From NCBI GenBank assembly GCA_003233115.1, contig QIKV01000173.1, positions 1-35,787 on the forward strand: a stretch of DNA of 35,787 bases, read 5' to 3'. Numbering within the stretch: the stretch's first letter is position 1; each line of letters starts with the position of its first letter. The translations under genes and the position numbers were made by a program. This document shows positions 27,717-34,706 of the stretch, piece after piece. Source of the DNA: Oceanospirillales bacterium (lineage in GTDB: Bacteria > Pseudomonadota > Gammaproteobacteria > Xanthomonadales > SZUA-36). The notes beneath the pieces are model-generated. The model searched no databases. It was not told where the DNA came from and was given only the letters and a program-made list of their open reading frames with translations.

Positions 27717-27989
27717 TTGAAATTATCGACTGAAGCAGTAGCTGGTAAACTCGCGGAGATTCTGGCGGAGTACCTCAAGAATAACTGGGTCGACACGCCA
27801 GCCAGCAAGCGGGCCATCACCGCAACGACCGATATGGTGTCTGATTTACAACTGGACTCGTTCCAGGTGATGGAGTTTATGTTGGAAGTGGAAGATCACT
27901 ATGATGTCGCCATTGACCTCGAAAGCCTGTCACATATCCAGACCATTCTCGATCTTGCCGCGGTGGTCATTGCCGCGAAAAGCGTATAA
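27717..27989 (+). CDS. Dedicated acyl carrier protein
   Basis: A 90-residue acidic helical protein. The phosphopantetheine site is Ser48 in LQLDSFQVMEF, and the surrounding VSDLQLDS and EDHYDVAIDLE stretches match the ACP fold. It is distinct from housekeeping AcpP (DSLDTVELVM type). The start is TTG at 27717, supported by GGCGGAG ending at 27710, a 6-base spacer. No ATG is available. It lies between the SDR (98-base gap) and SPT genes. A dedicated ACP beside SPT is also a feature of the Caulobacter sphingolipid locus, where it serves the condensing enzyme. Confidence 0.85.
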   Translation: MKLSTEAVAGKLAEILAEYLKNNWVDTPASKRAITATTDMVSDLQLDSFQVMEFMLEVEDHYDVAIDLESLSHIQTILDLAAVVIAAKSV

Positions 27990-28003
27990 GCCAATGTTTC
28001 AAC

Positions 28004-29185
28004 ATGTTACTTTTTGAGAAATTTTCCGTTGCCAGGGAGGCCAGGACTGCTCTTGCCGGTGCGGGCGCAGATCCTACCGATGTCGTGTTCGATGCTCTCA
28101 ACTCGGCAACTGAAGGTGTCGTTAAAGGGCGCACAACCATACTTGCGGGTACCAACAATTACCTTGGACTGACTTTTAACAAAAAGTGTATTGCTGCCGG
28201 CATTGCTGCGCTCGAGTCACAGGGCACGGGTACCACCGGATCACGTATGGCCAATGGCAGTTACGCTGCGCATGGTGCGCTTGAAGATGAGCTGGCTGAT
28301 TTTTACCAGTGCTCCAACGCCATGGTTTTTTCAACCGGTTATGCCGCCAACCTGGGCGTGCTCACCGCATTACTGGGCAAAGATGATGTCGTGTTACTGG
28401 ATTCTGATGCCCATGCAAGTCTTTACGACGGCTGTCGTATGAGCGGGGCAGACATATTCCCGTTCAAACATAGTGACCTGCAAAGCCTTGAACGTCGTCT
28501 CGTACGACTAAAAGATCGCACCAGCCGTAGCCTGATCGTTGTCGAGGGCATGTACAGCGTGCTCGGGGATTGTGCCCCCCTGGCAGGAATTGTAGCGCTT
28601 AAGGAGCGTTTTGGCGCCTGCCTGCTGGTCGATGAGGCACATTCTGTCGGTGTCTATGGTGAGCGGGGTTGCGGCGTAGCCGAAGCGCAGGGTGTGCTGG
28701 AAAAGGTTGATTTCATCGTTGGGACATTCAGCAAAAGCCTGGGTGCAATGGGTGGATTCTGTACCAGCAGGCACGACGTTCTGGGTTTGTTCCGCTATGT
28801 TTCCCGGCCATTCATATTCACCGCGTCACCCAGTCCGGCAGTGGTAGCTACAACCCGTGAGGCCCTGAGGCAGCTACGTACACGGCCCGAATTGAAAGAT
28901 TCGCTGTGGTCGAACGCGAGGCAGCTTTACCGTGGCTTGCAGGATCTTGGTTTCGAGCTTGGGCCGAAAATCAGCCCGGTTGTGGCAGTTCGCTGTAAGG
29001 ACAGGGAATCGGCCCTTGCCAACTGGAACAAACTGTTGGAGGCGGGTGTTTACGTCAACATGATGCTGCCCCCGGCAACACCTGGCGGCGCGAGCTTTCT
29101 GCGCTGCAGTGTCAGTGCCGCACACTCCCCGGAGCAAATTCGAACCATCATCAAAGAATTCAAAAACCTGGAGGGTGGACATTGA
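28004..29185 (+). CDS. spt: Serine palmitoyltransferase-like alpha-oxoamine synthase
   Basis: PLP enzyme (393 residues) of the BioF/Kbl/HemA/SPT family that condenses an acyl thioester with an amino acid. Visible residues: His137 in DSDAHASLYDG (stacks on PLP), Asp210 and His213 in VDEAHSVG, and Schiff-base Lys244 in GTFSKSLG. Features favouring SPT over BioF or Kbl are MYSVLGDCAPL, SRPFIFTAS, LWSNAR and VYVNMMLPPATP, which I recall from the Sphingomonas enzyme. The expected product is a 3-keto long-chain base from L-serine and a fatty acyl thioester. Preceding ACP and acyl-AMP ligase suggest acyl-ACP as substrate. The ATG at 28004 is chosen because the ATG at 27994 is out of frame. Its stop lies in a perfect hairpin. 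Confidence 0.86.
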   Translation: MLLFEKFSVAREARTALAGAGADPTDVVFDALNSATEGVVKGRTTILAGTNNYLGLTFNKKCIAAGIAALESQGTGTTGSRMANGSYAAHGALEDELADFYQCSNAMVFSTGYAANLGVLTALLGKDDVVLLDSDAHASLYDGCRMSGADIFPFKHSDLQSLERRLVRLKDRTSRSLIVVEGMYSVLGDCAPLAGIVALKERFGACLLVDEAHSVGVYGERGCGVAEAQGVLEKVDFIVGTFSKSLGAMGGFCTSRHDVLGLFRYVSRPFIFTASPSPAVVATTREALRQLRTRPELKDSLWSNARQLYRGLQDLGFELGPKISPVVAVRCKDRESALANWNKLLEAGVYVNMMLPPATPGGASFLRCSVSAAHSPEQIRTIIKEFKNLEGGH

Positions 29186-29194
29186 TGTCCACCC
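29173..29194. terminator. Perfect hairpin between convergent spt and flippase genes; REP-like
   Basis: GGGTGGACAT (29173-29182), a 2-base spacer and ATGTCCACCC (29185-29194) form a 10-bp perfect inverted repeat. The inner bases would open to give a stable loop. It covers the spt stop (29183-29185) and abuts the flippase stop (29196-29194). Read on the minus strand it begins GTAGGG, as does the hairpin at 11112-11133. No T tract. Confidence 0.6.
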
Positions 29195-30480
29195 TACGTT
29201 TGCTGCGTTTGCCGCACCAGGCCGAACAGCAACAGCAACGTCAACAGCGTCCCCACCACGGCCGCCACACCAGGACCCGGTAAACCCATGAGCGGTGTCA
29301 GCAGGTAAAATAGTCCGAGGTAGACCAGTATACTTAGCAGATAAATACGCAGGACCTGTGCAACGCTACCCATTGCATAGGCAGCGGCGCGCAATGGCGA
29401 ACCGGCTAGTTCAAAGGTTGCTGCCAACAGCATCAGGGTAAGGAGAGAAGCAGCCACAGTATATTCAGGACCAATGAGTCCAAGAATCGGCGCTGCAGCA
29501 GGGATAGACAGTAGCACGAGCAGGAGCCCCGCAGCACCCGCTACCTTGACGGCACGGAACCCGAGTTCGTGAAACCCTTCTGCATCGCTGTGCAATATAC
29601 GTGTCAGATCAGGGAACAGGACTTCACGCAGCATCCCTGCCGGCTTGCTTAAGATGCTGGAGAAATCGCGCGCCAGACGGAACATGCCTGCGGCAGCCGG
29701 CCCCAGCAGGTTACCGGCAAACAGAACGGCCAGATGCTTCGGCAGCAGGTCAATATTGGTCTGCCAGTAAACCACGGCAATGAAGTGACGAAACTCCCGG
29801 CTGGTAGTATGAATGTCTTGCCAGTTCCCGCCCTTCCAAACATGGCTGCTGAGGTGCCTTTTGAGCTCAAGATGGCCACGAATGAACAACCATGTATTTT
29901 CCAGCACAAACGCTGCTGCCCAAATGGCAATGAAAATATGCATGCCGGCGCCTGTGGCCCAGGCGATGGCCACGCCGGCGATGCGCACCGCCGGGCCCAC
30001 GGTATAGAAAACGCTGAGTGCGTCAAAGCGGTTATACAGCCGCAAAATTCCATTCGGTGTGTTGCTGACAGTGGTTAACATTACCAGGCTGTACAGGCTT
30101 GCGAGCGAGATCATATCTGCATCCCAGTGCAGGAAACCACCGGCGATGGAAGTGGCTGAAATACCCACCAACGTGGCCGCAGCAGCGGATACCAGATCAA
30201 TGACTGTCGTGGTGCGGAAAAGCTGTTTCAGGTGTCCCTTCTCGCCATTTTCATGCAATGGAATGCCAAACCGCACAATCGCCTCGTAGGTTCTGAAATT
30301 GAGGACACCCCGTACCGCCAGCACATAGGTGTGTAGCAGGATTACCAGTCCGAATTCTGTCGCAGGCAGGGCATTTGCCATCAGCGCAGTGGCCGCCAGG
30401 TTAAAAACAGCTGCAATTCCACGTCCGCGCAAAACGATACCAAAATTTTTCAGCACGCGTCCTGCAACGCTTTCTTCCAT
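29194..30480 (-). CDS. MOP-superfamily flippase (Wzx/MATE-like polysaccharide or lipid exporter)
   Basis: A 428-residue polytopic protein with roughly 12 hydrophobic segments and the loose Wzx/MOP pattern: an N-terminal VLKNFGIVLRGRGI, then EFGLVILLHTY. A central YWQTNIDLLPK is followed by AAGMFRLARDFSSIL, a typical polysaccharide-transporter motif. Family members flip undecaprenyl-linked sugars or lipid II; the substrate here is unknown. The start is the ATG at 30480, which shares its A with the TGA of the upstream gene (TGATG), a strong sign of coupling. The frame extends to 30525, but that would lengthen the overlap. Position as the last gene of the head-group operon suggests that it may move the finished lipid across the inner membrane (inference). 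Confidence 0.75.
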   Translation of the reverse strand: MEESVAGRVLKNFGIVLRGRGIAAVFNLAATALMANALPATEFGLVILLHTYVLAVRGVLNFRTYEAIVRFGIPLHENGEKGHLKQLFRTTTVIDLVSAAAATLVGISATSIAGGFLHWDADMISLASLYSLVMLTTVSNTPNGILRLYNRFDALSVFYTVGPAVRIAGVAIAWATGAGMHIFIAIWAAAFVLENTWLFIRGHLELKRHLSSHVWKGGNWQDIHTTSREFRHFIAVVYWQTNIDLLPKHLAVLFAGNLLGPAAAGMFRLARDFSSILSKPAGMLREVLFPDLTRILHSDAEGFHELGFRAVKVAGAAGLLLVLLSIPAAAPILGLIGPEYTVAASLLTLMLLAATFELAGSPLRAAAYAMGSVAQVLRIYLLSILVYLGLFYLLTPLMGLPGPGVAAVVGTLLTLLLLFGLVRQTQQT

Positions 30481-31424
30481 CAACGGAACGCTCCTCGCCG
30501 GTAGAGCTTCCATAGCAATGGCCACGCGAAGATCAACGGGTGCTCAAGCTGCCGAGCGCTTGGTTCGATATAAATTCCGGTATGCCGTTCAACCTTCCAA
30601 AGCAGGTATTGCAGTGGGTCATTGAAAGTCAGGGCAGCCTTGGAAAGCCGTAACACGGAGAGCAGCTTGCCCTGCACCCGGCGTAGCAGCCAACGGGTCG
30701 AGGAGAGCTTTCTGACCATCACGCTGCTTTGATTACAAAACAGATCAGGCTGTGCTGTAGTGGACAGGCGGGTACCCGCCCCGGCCAGTGACCGGGTAAT
30801 CCTGTCATACCAGCCAGGATTGAAGTCATATAGTGATTCGGCGCGATTGCTGCTTTCTGTGCGCAACTCACAACGGTAGGTCTGTGACAAGCCACTGGTC
30901 CATAATTCGCGGTTGGTAAAGTAGTCGGGCAGGGAAGGAACCACCTGTCGCACAAAAGTAGCCGAGGCTGTTTTGAATGCGTTTGCCAGGGCCGTTTCGC
31001 TGACCTCATCACGGGCAAACAGCACTTTACAGGGCTGTGCAAAACGTGCCCAGAAATAGGAATGAAAATCATGCTGCATGGCGCGGCAAAACCGATCCAG
31101 TGTCAGCAATGCATATTTCGCCCGCATATCACCACCATGGATATGGTAAACATTGGGTGGCAGCAAGCGGCACATCCACCCTTGCCAGGCTGATTCCAGG
31201 GTATGGTAATTCTCTACCAGCACATAGAAATCCAGCATCGTGTCGCGCTTGCCACGCAGCCAGGAGCCGTAGACCAGTATGGCCAGCACCGCCTCGCCGT
31301 GCTGCTGTCTTATTTCATTGAGCAATGGTTCAAGACTGGCATGGTCGTGGGGGCTTACCTGGACATCATGGTCTACGCTACTACCTTTTTCTGTGGACTT
31401 GTGCGGCTTTTTATTTGGCTGCAT
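30480..31424 (-). CDS. Tam41/Mmp37-like nucleotidyltransferase (candidate CDP-lipid synthase)
   Basis: Soluble protein of 314 residues. It has a nucleotidyltransferase core: YGS at 52-54 and Asp65 in MLDFYVLVENY. The second acidic residue of the usual DxD is Tyr67, yet the pattern YGS...hDhhhxV is that of mitochondrial Tam41, which makes CDP-diacylglycerol from CTP and phosphatidate. Further matches to Tam41 as I remember it: RAKYALLTLDRF (101-112; KYGVhS), WARFAQPCKVL (125-135; AGRLxKPVKhL) and LSQTYRCELR (179-188; LSYxxDhR). It is coupled to a CDP-alcohol phosphotransferase (14-base overlap) and to the flippase (TGATG). The start at 31424 has a G-rich SD-like run upstream. No search could be run; an unrelated nucleotidyltransferase remains possible. 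Confidence 0.6.
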   Translation of the reverse strand: MQPNKKPHKSTEKGSSVDHDVQVSPHDHASLEPLLNEIRQQHGEAVLAILVYGSWLRGKRDTMLDFYVLVENYHTLESAWQGWMCRLLPPNVYHIHGGDMRAKYALLTLDRFCRAMQHDFHSYFWARFAQPCKVLFARDEVSETALANAFKTASATFVRQVVPSLPDYFTNRELWTSGLSQTYRCELRTESSNRAESLYDFNPGWYDRITRSLAGAGTRLSTTAQPDLFCNQSSVMVRKLSSTRWLLRRVQGKLLSVLRLSKAALTFNDPLQYLLWKVERHTGIYIEPSARQLEHPLIFAWPLLWKLYRRGAFR

Positions 31425-32634
31425 AAGCCCCCCGGGTGGCCCCGAACACTGCAAAAGCTCTCGCGTTCGGGCCAGTCGCAACGTCATCTTCACTGAGCCA
31501 GGAGGTCAACGGCCCTTGTCTTAACCTGATCACCAACGCATAAAACAGCCGTAGCACCAGGATGACAGTGGTCAAGACGGTCCAAAAGGTAACGGCGATG
31601 AAGCCCCAGTCAGGCCTGGCGATAAAGATACTCAGTGTCAGCAGGATCAGGTTGGGATTACGCCTTGCGGTGACCAGCCTGAACCAGGCGTCATACGGAC
31701 GCCAGGTGAAGATACTACAGCTTCCGAATAGTGGGAAAATCCCTTCGACGACCCTTCCGATGATATAAGCAACAACAATAAGCCAGTACATCCGGCCCTG
31801 GTCAATTCCCATCACCGGTTGAAAATCAAGCAGTGACATGCCCCAGTAAACGTACCAGAACGGTGGGTGCAACAGGTCAATGCTATGGTCAAACAGGTGG
31901 CCGAACTTGCTGGATTTAATGGTTACACGGGCGAGCTTTCCATCGACGGTGTCGAGGAACGTCATCAACCAGCCAGCCAGCAAACCCCAGCCGTACTGTC
32001 CTTTCCAGAAGAAATAACTGGCGGCAATAACGAGCAATAAGCCTGTGCTGGTAACCATATTTGGCGTTATGCCGGTGTTTGCACAGACATGCACCATGCG
32101 TTTGGCCGGACGCGGCCAGACAAATTTGGTTACCAGGTCGGTGATGCCACGGTATGCATTGCCATATAACAAATCTTCCAGCCTGCTCTTGCGTTGTGCA
32201 GAAATTTTTTCCAGCAAGGGGGTTGTTGATCTGCGCAGGTTCTCATCAAAGGCTGCCATGTCGCCGGGCTGGATTTCCTGCATGCCGTGGGGCATATCCC
32301 GGCTTTTTCCCTGAAAATAGGCCAGCATCTCAGGCAGGTGACGGCTATCGATAAAAGCTGCTGCTACAGAATGATCGCCAGGATGCAACAACGCGGTGTT
32401 CGGGCGGGTCAATACACCGCTGAGGGTGCGGTTCTCGAACAGGAAATTTCCGTTGATCAACAATATTCGCTTACCTTCGGGAACCCCGCCTATATCATCC
32501 AGCCATTGGATAGCACTCAGTTCACCATGGGAAGTTTTGCTGATTTCCAGCAACTGGCGCTGCAGACGGCGGGTGGAATCCAGGCCCCAGAGACGGGTGG
32601 AGGAAATTTCAGAAACTGCTGCGTAGATGGTCAT
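31411..32634 (-). CDS. CDP-alcohol phosphotransferase with extra N-terminal domain
   Basis: 407 residues. The C-terminal membrane domain (about 180-385, about six hydrophobic segments) carries the complete catalytic signature DxxDGxxAR-x8-GxxxDxxxD: Asp228, Asp231, Gly232, Ala235, Arg236, Gly245, Asp249, Asp253. Such enzymes join a CDP-linked group (CDP-lipid or CDP-alcohol) to an alcohol or lipid acceptor. The N-terminal 160 residues look like a worn-down sugar-nucleotidyltransferase fold (RRLQRQLLE, ILLINGNFLFENRTL), with Asn where a metal-binding Asp is expected and no GxGxR loop. Fusions of this kind are known for inositol-phosphate enzymes. It is the first gene of a three-gene operon with the Tam41-like protein and flippase. 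Substrates are not determined by sequence. Confidence 0.85.
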   Translation of the reverse strand: MTIYAAVSEISSTRLWGLDSTRRLQRQLLEISKTSHGELSAIQWLDDIGGVPEGKRILLINGNFLFENRTLSGVLTRPNTALLHPGDHSVAAAFIDSRHLPEMLAYFQGKSRDMPHGMQEIQPGDMAAFDENLRRSTTPLLEKISAQRKSRLEDLLYGNAYRGITDLVTKFVWPRPAKRMVHVCANTGITPNMVTSTGLLLVIAASYFFWKGQYGWGLLAGWLMTFLDTVDGKLARVTIKSSKFGHLFDHSIDLLHPPFWYVYWGMSLLDFQPVMGIDQGRMYWLIVVAYIIGRVVEGIFPLFGSCSIFTWRPYDAWFRLVTARRNPNLILLTLSIFIARPDWGFIAVTFWTVLTTVILVLRLFYALVIRLRQGPLTSWLSEDDVATGPNARAFAVFGATRGAYAAK

Positions 32635-32683
32635 GCTATATTGCGGCTCATGTGAAAGACGGGAATGTTTGGGCGGTGGATTC

Positions 32684-32712
32684 TTGAAAGCTGTATTAAT
32701 GTGGATTATACA
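32684..32712 (+). promoter_or_regulatory. Sigma-70 promoter for the phosphoesterase gene
   Basis: TTGAAA (32684-32689) and TATACA (32707-32712) are separated by exactly 17 bases. The expected start of transcription is near 32719, 23 bases before the ATG at 32742. This is the best-matching promoter pattern found in the window. Confidence 0.55.
32705..32710 (-). promoter_or_regulatory. Overlapping minus-strand -10 for the CDP-alcohol phosphotransferase operon
   Basis: Read on the minus strand these bases are TATAAT, overlapping the plus-strand -10 (TATACA, 32707-32712). It lies 71 bases upstream of the ATG at 32634. The -35 is poor (TTAGCC at a 19-base spacing). The two promoters could compete for polymerase. 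Confidence 0.35.
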
Positions 32713-32741
32713 TTGACCGACAATTGCATGGCTAAATACGG

Positions 32742-33614
32742 ATGCGGCTGATTCACCTGACCGATCCGCATCTGAGCAATCTTGACGGGCTTAAACTCTC
32801 AACCCTGGTGGGCAAGCGCTGGTCCGGTTATGTCTCATGGCGCAAGAATCGGCAAAAAAAATACCTGCCGGGGGTACTGGAAAAACTTTGCGTCGCCGTG
32901 AAGGCCGAAAAAGCTGATCAAATCCTGCTGACCGGGGACCTGATCCAAATTGGACTGCGAAGCGAGATTGACCAGGCAGCGGAGTGGCTTGCCGGTCTTG
33001 GTTCAGCAGAGCAGGTCATGCTGGTGCCGGGCAATCATGATATCTATGCTCGGGGAAGTGCCGCCGCTGTAAATGAATGCTGGACTGAGTATCTGTTTCA
33101 TGGCGGGTTGCGCGGCCACTATCCGGTACTGCGCAAGCTCGGAAAACTAAGCCTGATCGGGCTGTCTAGCGCCTGTGTCACCCCATTGTTCATGGCCACT
33201 GGTAAACTTGAGTCGGGCCAGCTTGAAGAATTGACCCGGCTACTGGAAGCTGCTGCCGCTGAGCAGCAAACGACCTGCTTGCTTATCCATCATCCACCGC
33301 TGCCACAGATGGCTGAATGGCGCAAGGCGCTTACCAACGCAGCCGCATTGCACGCGGTCCTTGAGCGTTTTCCCCCGCTATTGATTTTTCATGGCCATTT
33401 GCACCATAACCGTGAGCAGCAATGGGGCAATGCACGCATTTTCTGCACCGCTGCAGCATCCAGCGTCAGTGATGCTTCATACCGTGTGATTGATATCGAA
33501 GATGCTGGCGAATGTTGGGTCTTGCGCATGACATTAAAATCAGTCGTTAGGGGAAGCGATGGCGAACTGGCATTTGTGAGTGTTGATGAGCAGGGCTGGT
33601 CGGTGCCCAGGTAA
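32742..33614 (+). CDS. Calcineurin-like metallophosphoesterase
   Basis: Soluble dimetal phosphoesterase of 290 residues with every family motif: DPH (Asp8, His10), GD (Asp66), GNHD (97-100), the HH of LLIHHPPL (183-184) and GHLHH (218-222). Relatives include CpdA-type cyclic phosphodiesterases and lipid or sugar phosphatases. No signal peptide, so it acts in the cytoplasm or at the inner membrane face. The gene is divergent from the CDP-alcohol phosphotransferase operon with overlapping promoters, which hints at a linked role. Removal of a terminal phosphate from the product of that enzyme (as PGP phosphatase acts after PgsA) is an inference. The ATG at 32728 is out of frame; 32742 is the start. 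Converges with lptG. Confidence 0.85.
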   Translation: MRLIHLTDPHLSNLDGLKLSTLVGKRWSGYVSWRKNRQKKYLPGVLEKLCVAVKAEKADQILLTGDLIQIGLRSEIDQAAEWLAGLGSAEQVMLVPGNHDIYARGSAAAVNECWTEYLFHGGLRGHYPVLRKLGKLSLIGLSSACVTPLFMATGKLESGQLEELTRLLEAAAAEQQTTCLLIHHPPLPQMAEWRKALTNAAALHAVLERFPPLLIFHGHLHHNREQQWGNARIFCTAAASSVSDASYRVIDIEDAGECWVLRMTLKSVVRGSDGELAFVSVDEQGWSVPR

Positions 33615-33632
33615 TTGATCTGAAATGTAGCT

Positions 33633-34706
33633 TTACAGGCTGCGGTGACGAATCGCTGCGATGGCAAGTGCAAGCAGGATGAATGCTGGTGCAAGGATGA
33701 CCAGCGCAGGGTTCATACCCAATATCCCGGCCAGTTGACCGCTTAGTTGTTGCACCAGGTAAAAACTGATTCCGATTACTCCTCCCAGCATGACCCGCTG
33801 GCTGGCAGACACTGACCGGACCGACCCGAGTACGAAGGGTAGGGACAGCAAAGCCATTGCCAGCAGGCTGGGCAACAGGCTGACCTGCTGCCACAACACA
33901 ATCTCGTATTCATGGGTATCAAGTTTGTTACGCTTCAGATTCGCAATGGTTTTGACCAGATCGCTGGGTGCCAGCGCCTGGAGGGGTAATATCAAGACCG
34001 AGGCTTGTTCAGCGGACAATAAATCTTTCCATAACAGGCTTTTCTGCACCGTCTCCTGCACTTTGGTTTGCTGTAATTCACTTTGCACTACCCCGCTCAG
34101 CAACCAGTTATCACTGCCGGCATAATCTGCGCTGGATGCTTGTATCAATTGCAGTAATCGCCCTGAGGAATCGGCTGCATAGATCTCAATATCAGCCAGT
34201 GTCCGGTCAAATCTCACTGCATTGACGCGAATGAAAAATGAACCATTGCGGGTCCAGAATGCGCCGGTGCTGCCAGCGCCTTTTTCAGTACCTTGCAGGG
34301 ACTTGCCGCGCAGGTGCGCAGCTTCCCTTTCAAAATCCGGCACGACGGAAAATTGCAGAATCGTAATAAAGATAGCGAGGAAGACTGCCAGTACGGTTAC
34401 GGTTCGCGCGATACGCTGTTTGGACAGGCCGCTGGTGCGGATAGCGATCAATTCGCGATGATTGGCCATGGCTCCCAGGCCAAGCAGCCCACCCAACAGT
34501 GCAGTGACCGGCAGAAGATCCACCAGGCGTTTGGGTGTGGTCAAAAGAACCACCATCAACGCGTCGGGTAAGGTGAAATCGCCTTTACCGACATCTTCCA
34601 GTTCTTCGGCCAGTGACATGAAACTGAACAAGGCGAGCAGCAGCAGTAAAACCGGTAAGATACCCGCCAGGAACCGCTGCATAATGTAGCGGTCAATTGT
34701 CAGCAT
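33633..34706 (-). CDS. lptG: LptG, LPS export permease
   Basis: One of the two inner-membrane permease subunits that, with the LptB2 ATPase, extract LPS and pass it to LptC-LptA-LptD. 357 residues: transmembrane segments at about 12-38, 60-85 and 100-120, a periplasmic beta-jellyroll (about 130-265) and three C-terminal segments. The start MLTIDRYIMQRFLAGILPV and the coupling-helix region ANHRELIAIRTSGLS are typical of LptG. The frame extends to 34898 inside lptF. The ATG at 34706 is chosen by family length and N terminus and overlaps lptF by 14 bases. It lies second in the lptF-lptG operon. Confidence 0.93.
   Translation of the reverse strand: MLTIDRYIMQRFLAGILPVLLLLLALFSFMSLAEELEDVGKGDFTLPDALMVVLLTTPKRLVDLLPVTALLGGLLGLGAMANHRELIAIRTSGLSKQRIARTVTVLAVFLAIFITILQFSVVPDFEREAAHLRGKSLQGTEKGAGSTGAFWTRNGSFFIRVNAVRFDRTLADIEIYAADSSGRLLQLIQASSADYAGSDNWLLSGVVQSELQQTKVQETVQKSLLWKDLLSAEQASVLILPLQALAPSDLVKTIANLKRNKLDTHEYEIVLWQQVSLLPSLLAMALLSLPFVLGSVRSVSASQRVMLGGVIGISFYLVQQLSGQLAGILGMNPALVILAPAFILLALAIAAIRHRSL

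Noticed and set aside
28004..29185. Calling the oxoamine synthase BioF (KAPA synthase) or Kbl (glycine C-acetyltransferase)
   Set aside because: No biotin or tdh genes are nearby. The ACP and acyl-AMP ligase context and several SPT-like stretches favour SPT.
30480..31424. Reading the nucleotidyltransferase as a dead enzyme because DxD is DFY
   Set aside because: The DFY pattern fits the hDhhhxV motif of Tam41, and the other Tam41 motifs are present, so loss of activity is not implied.
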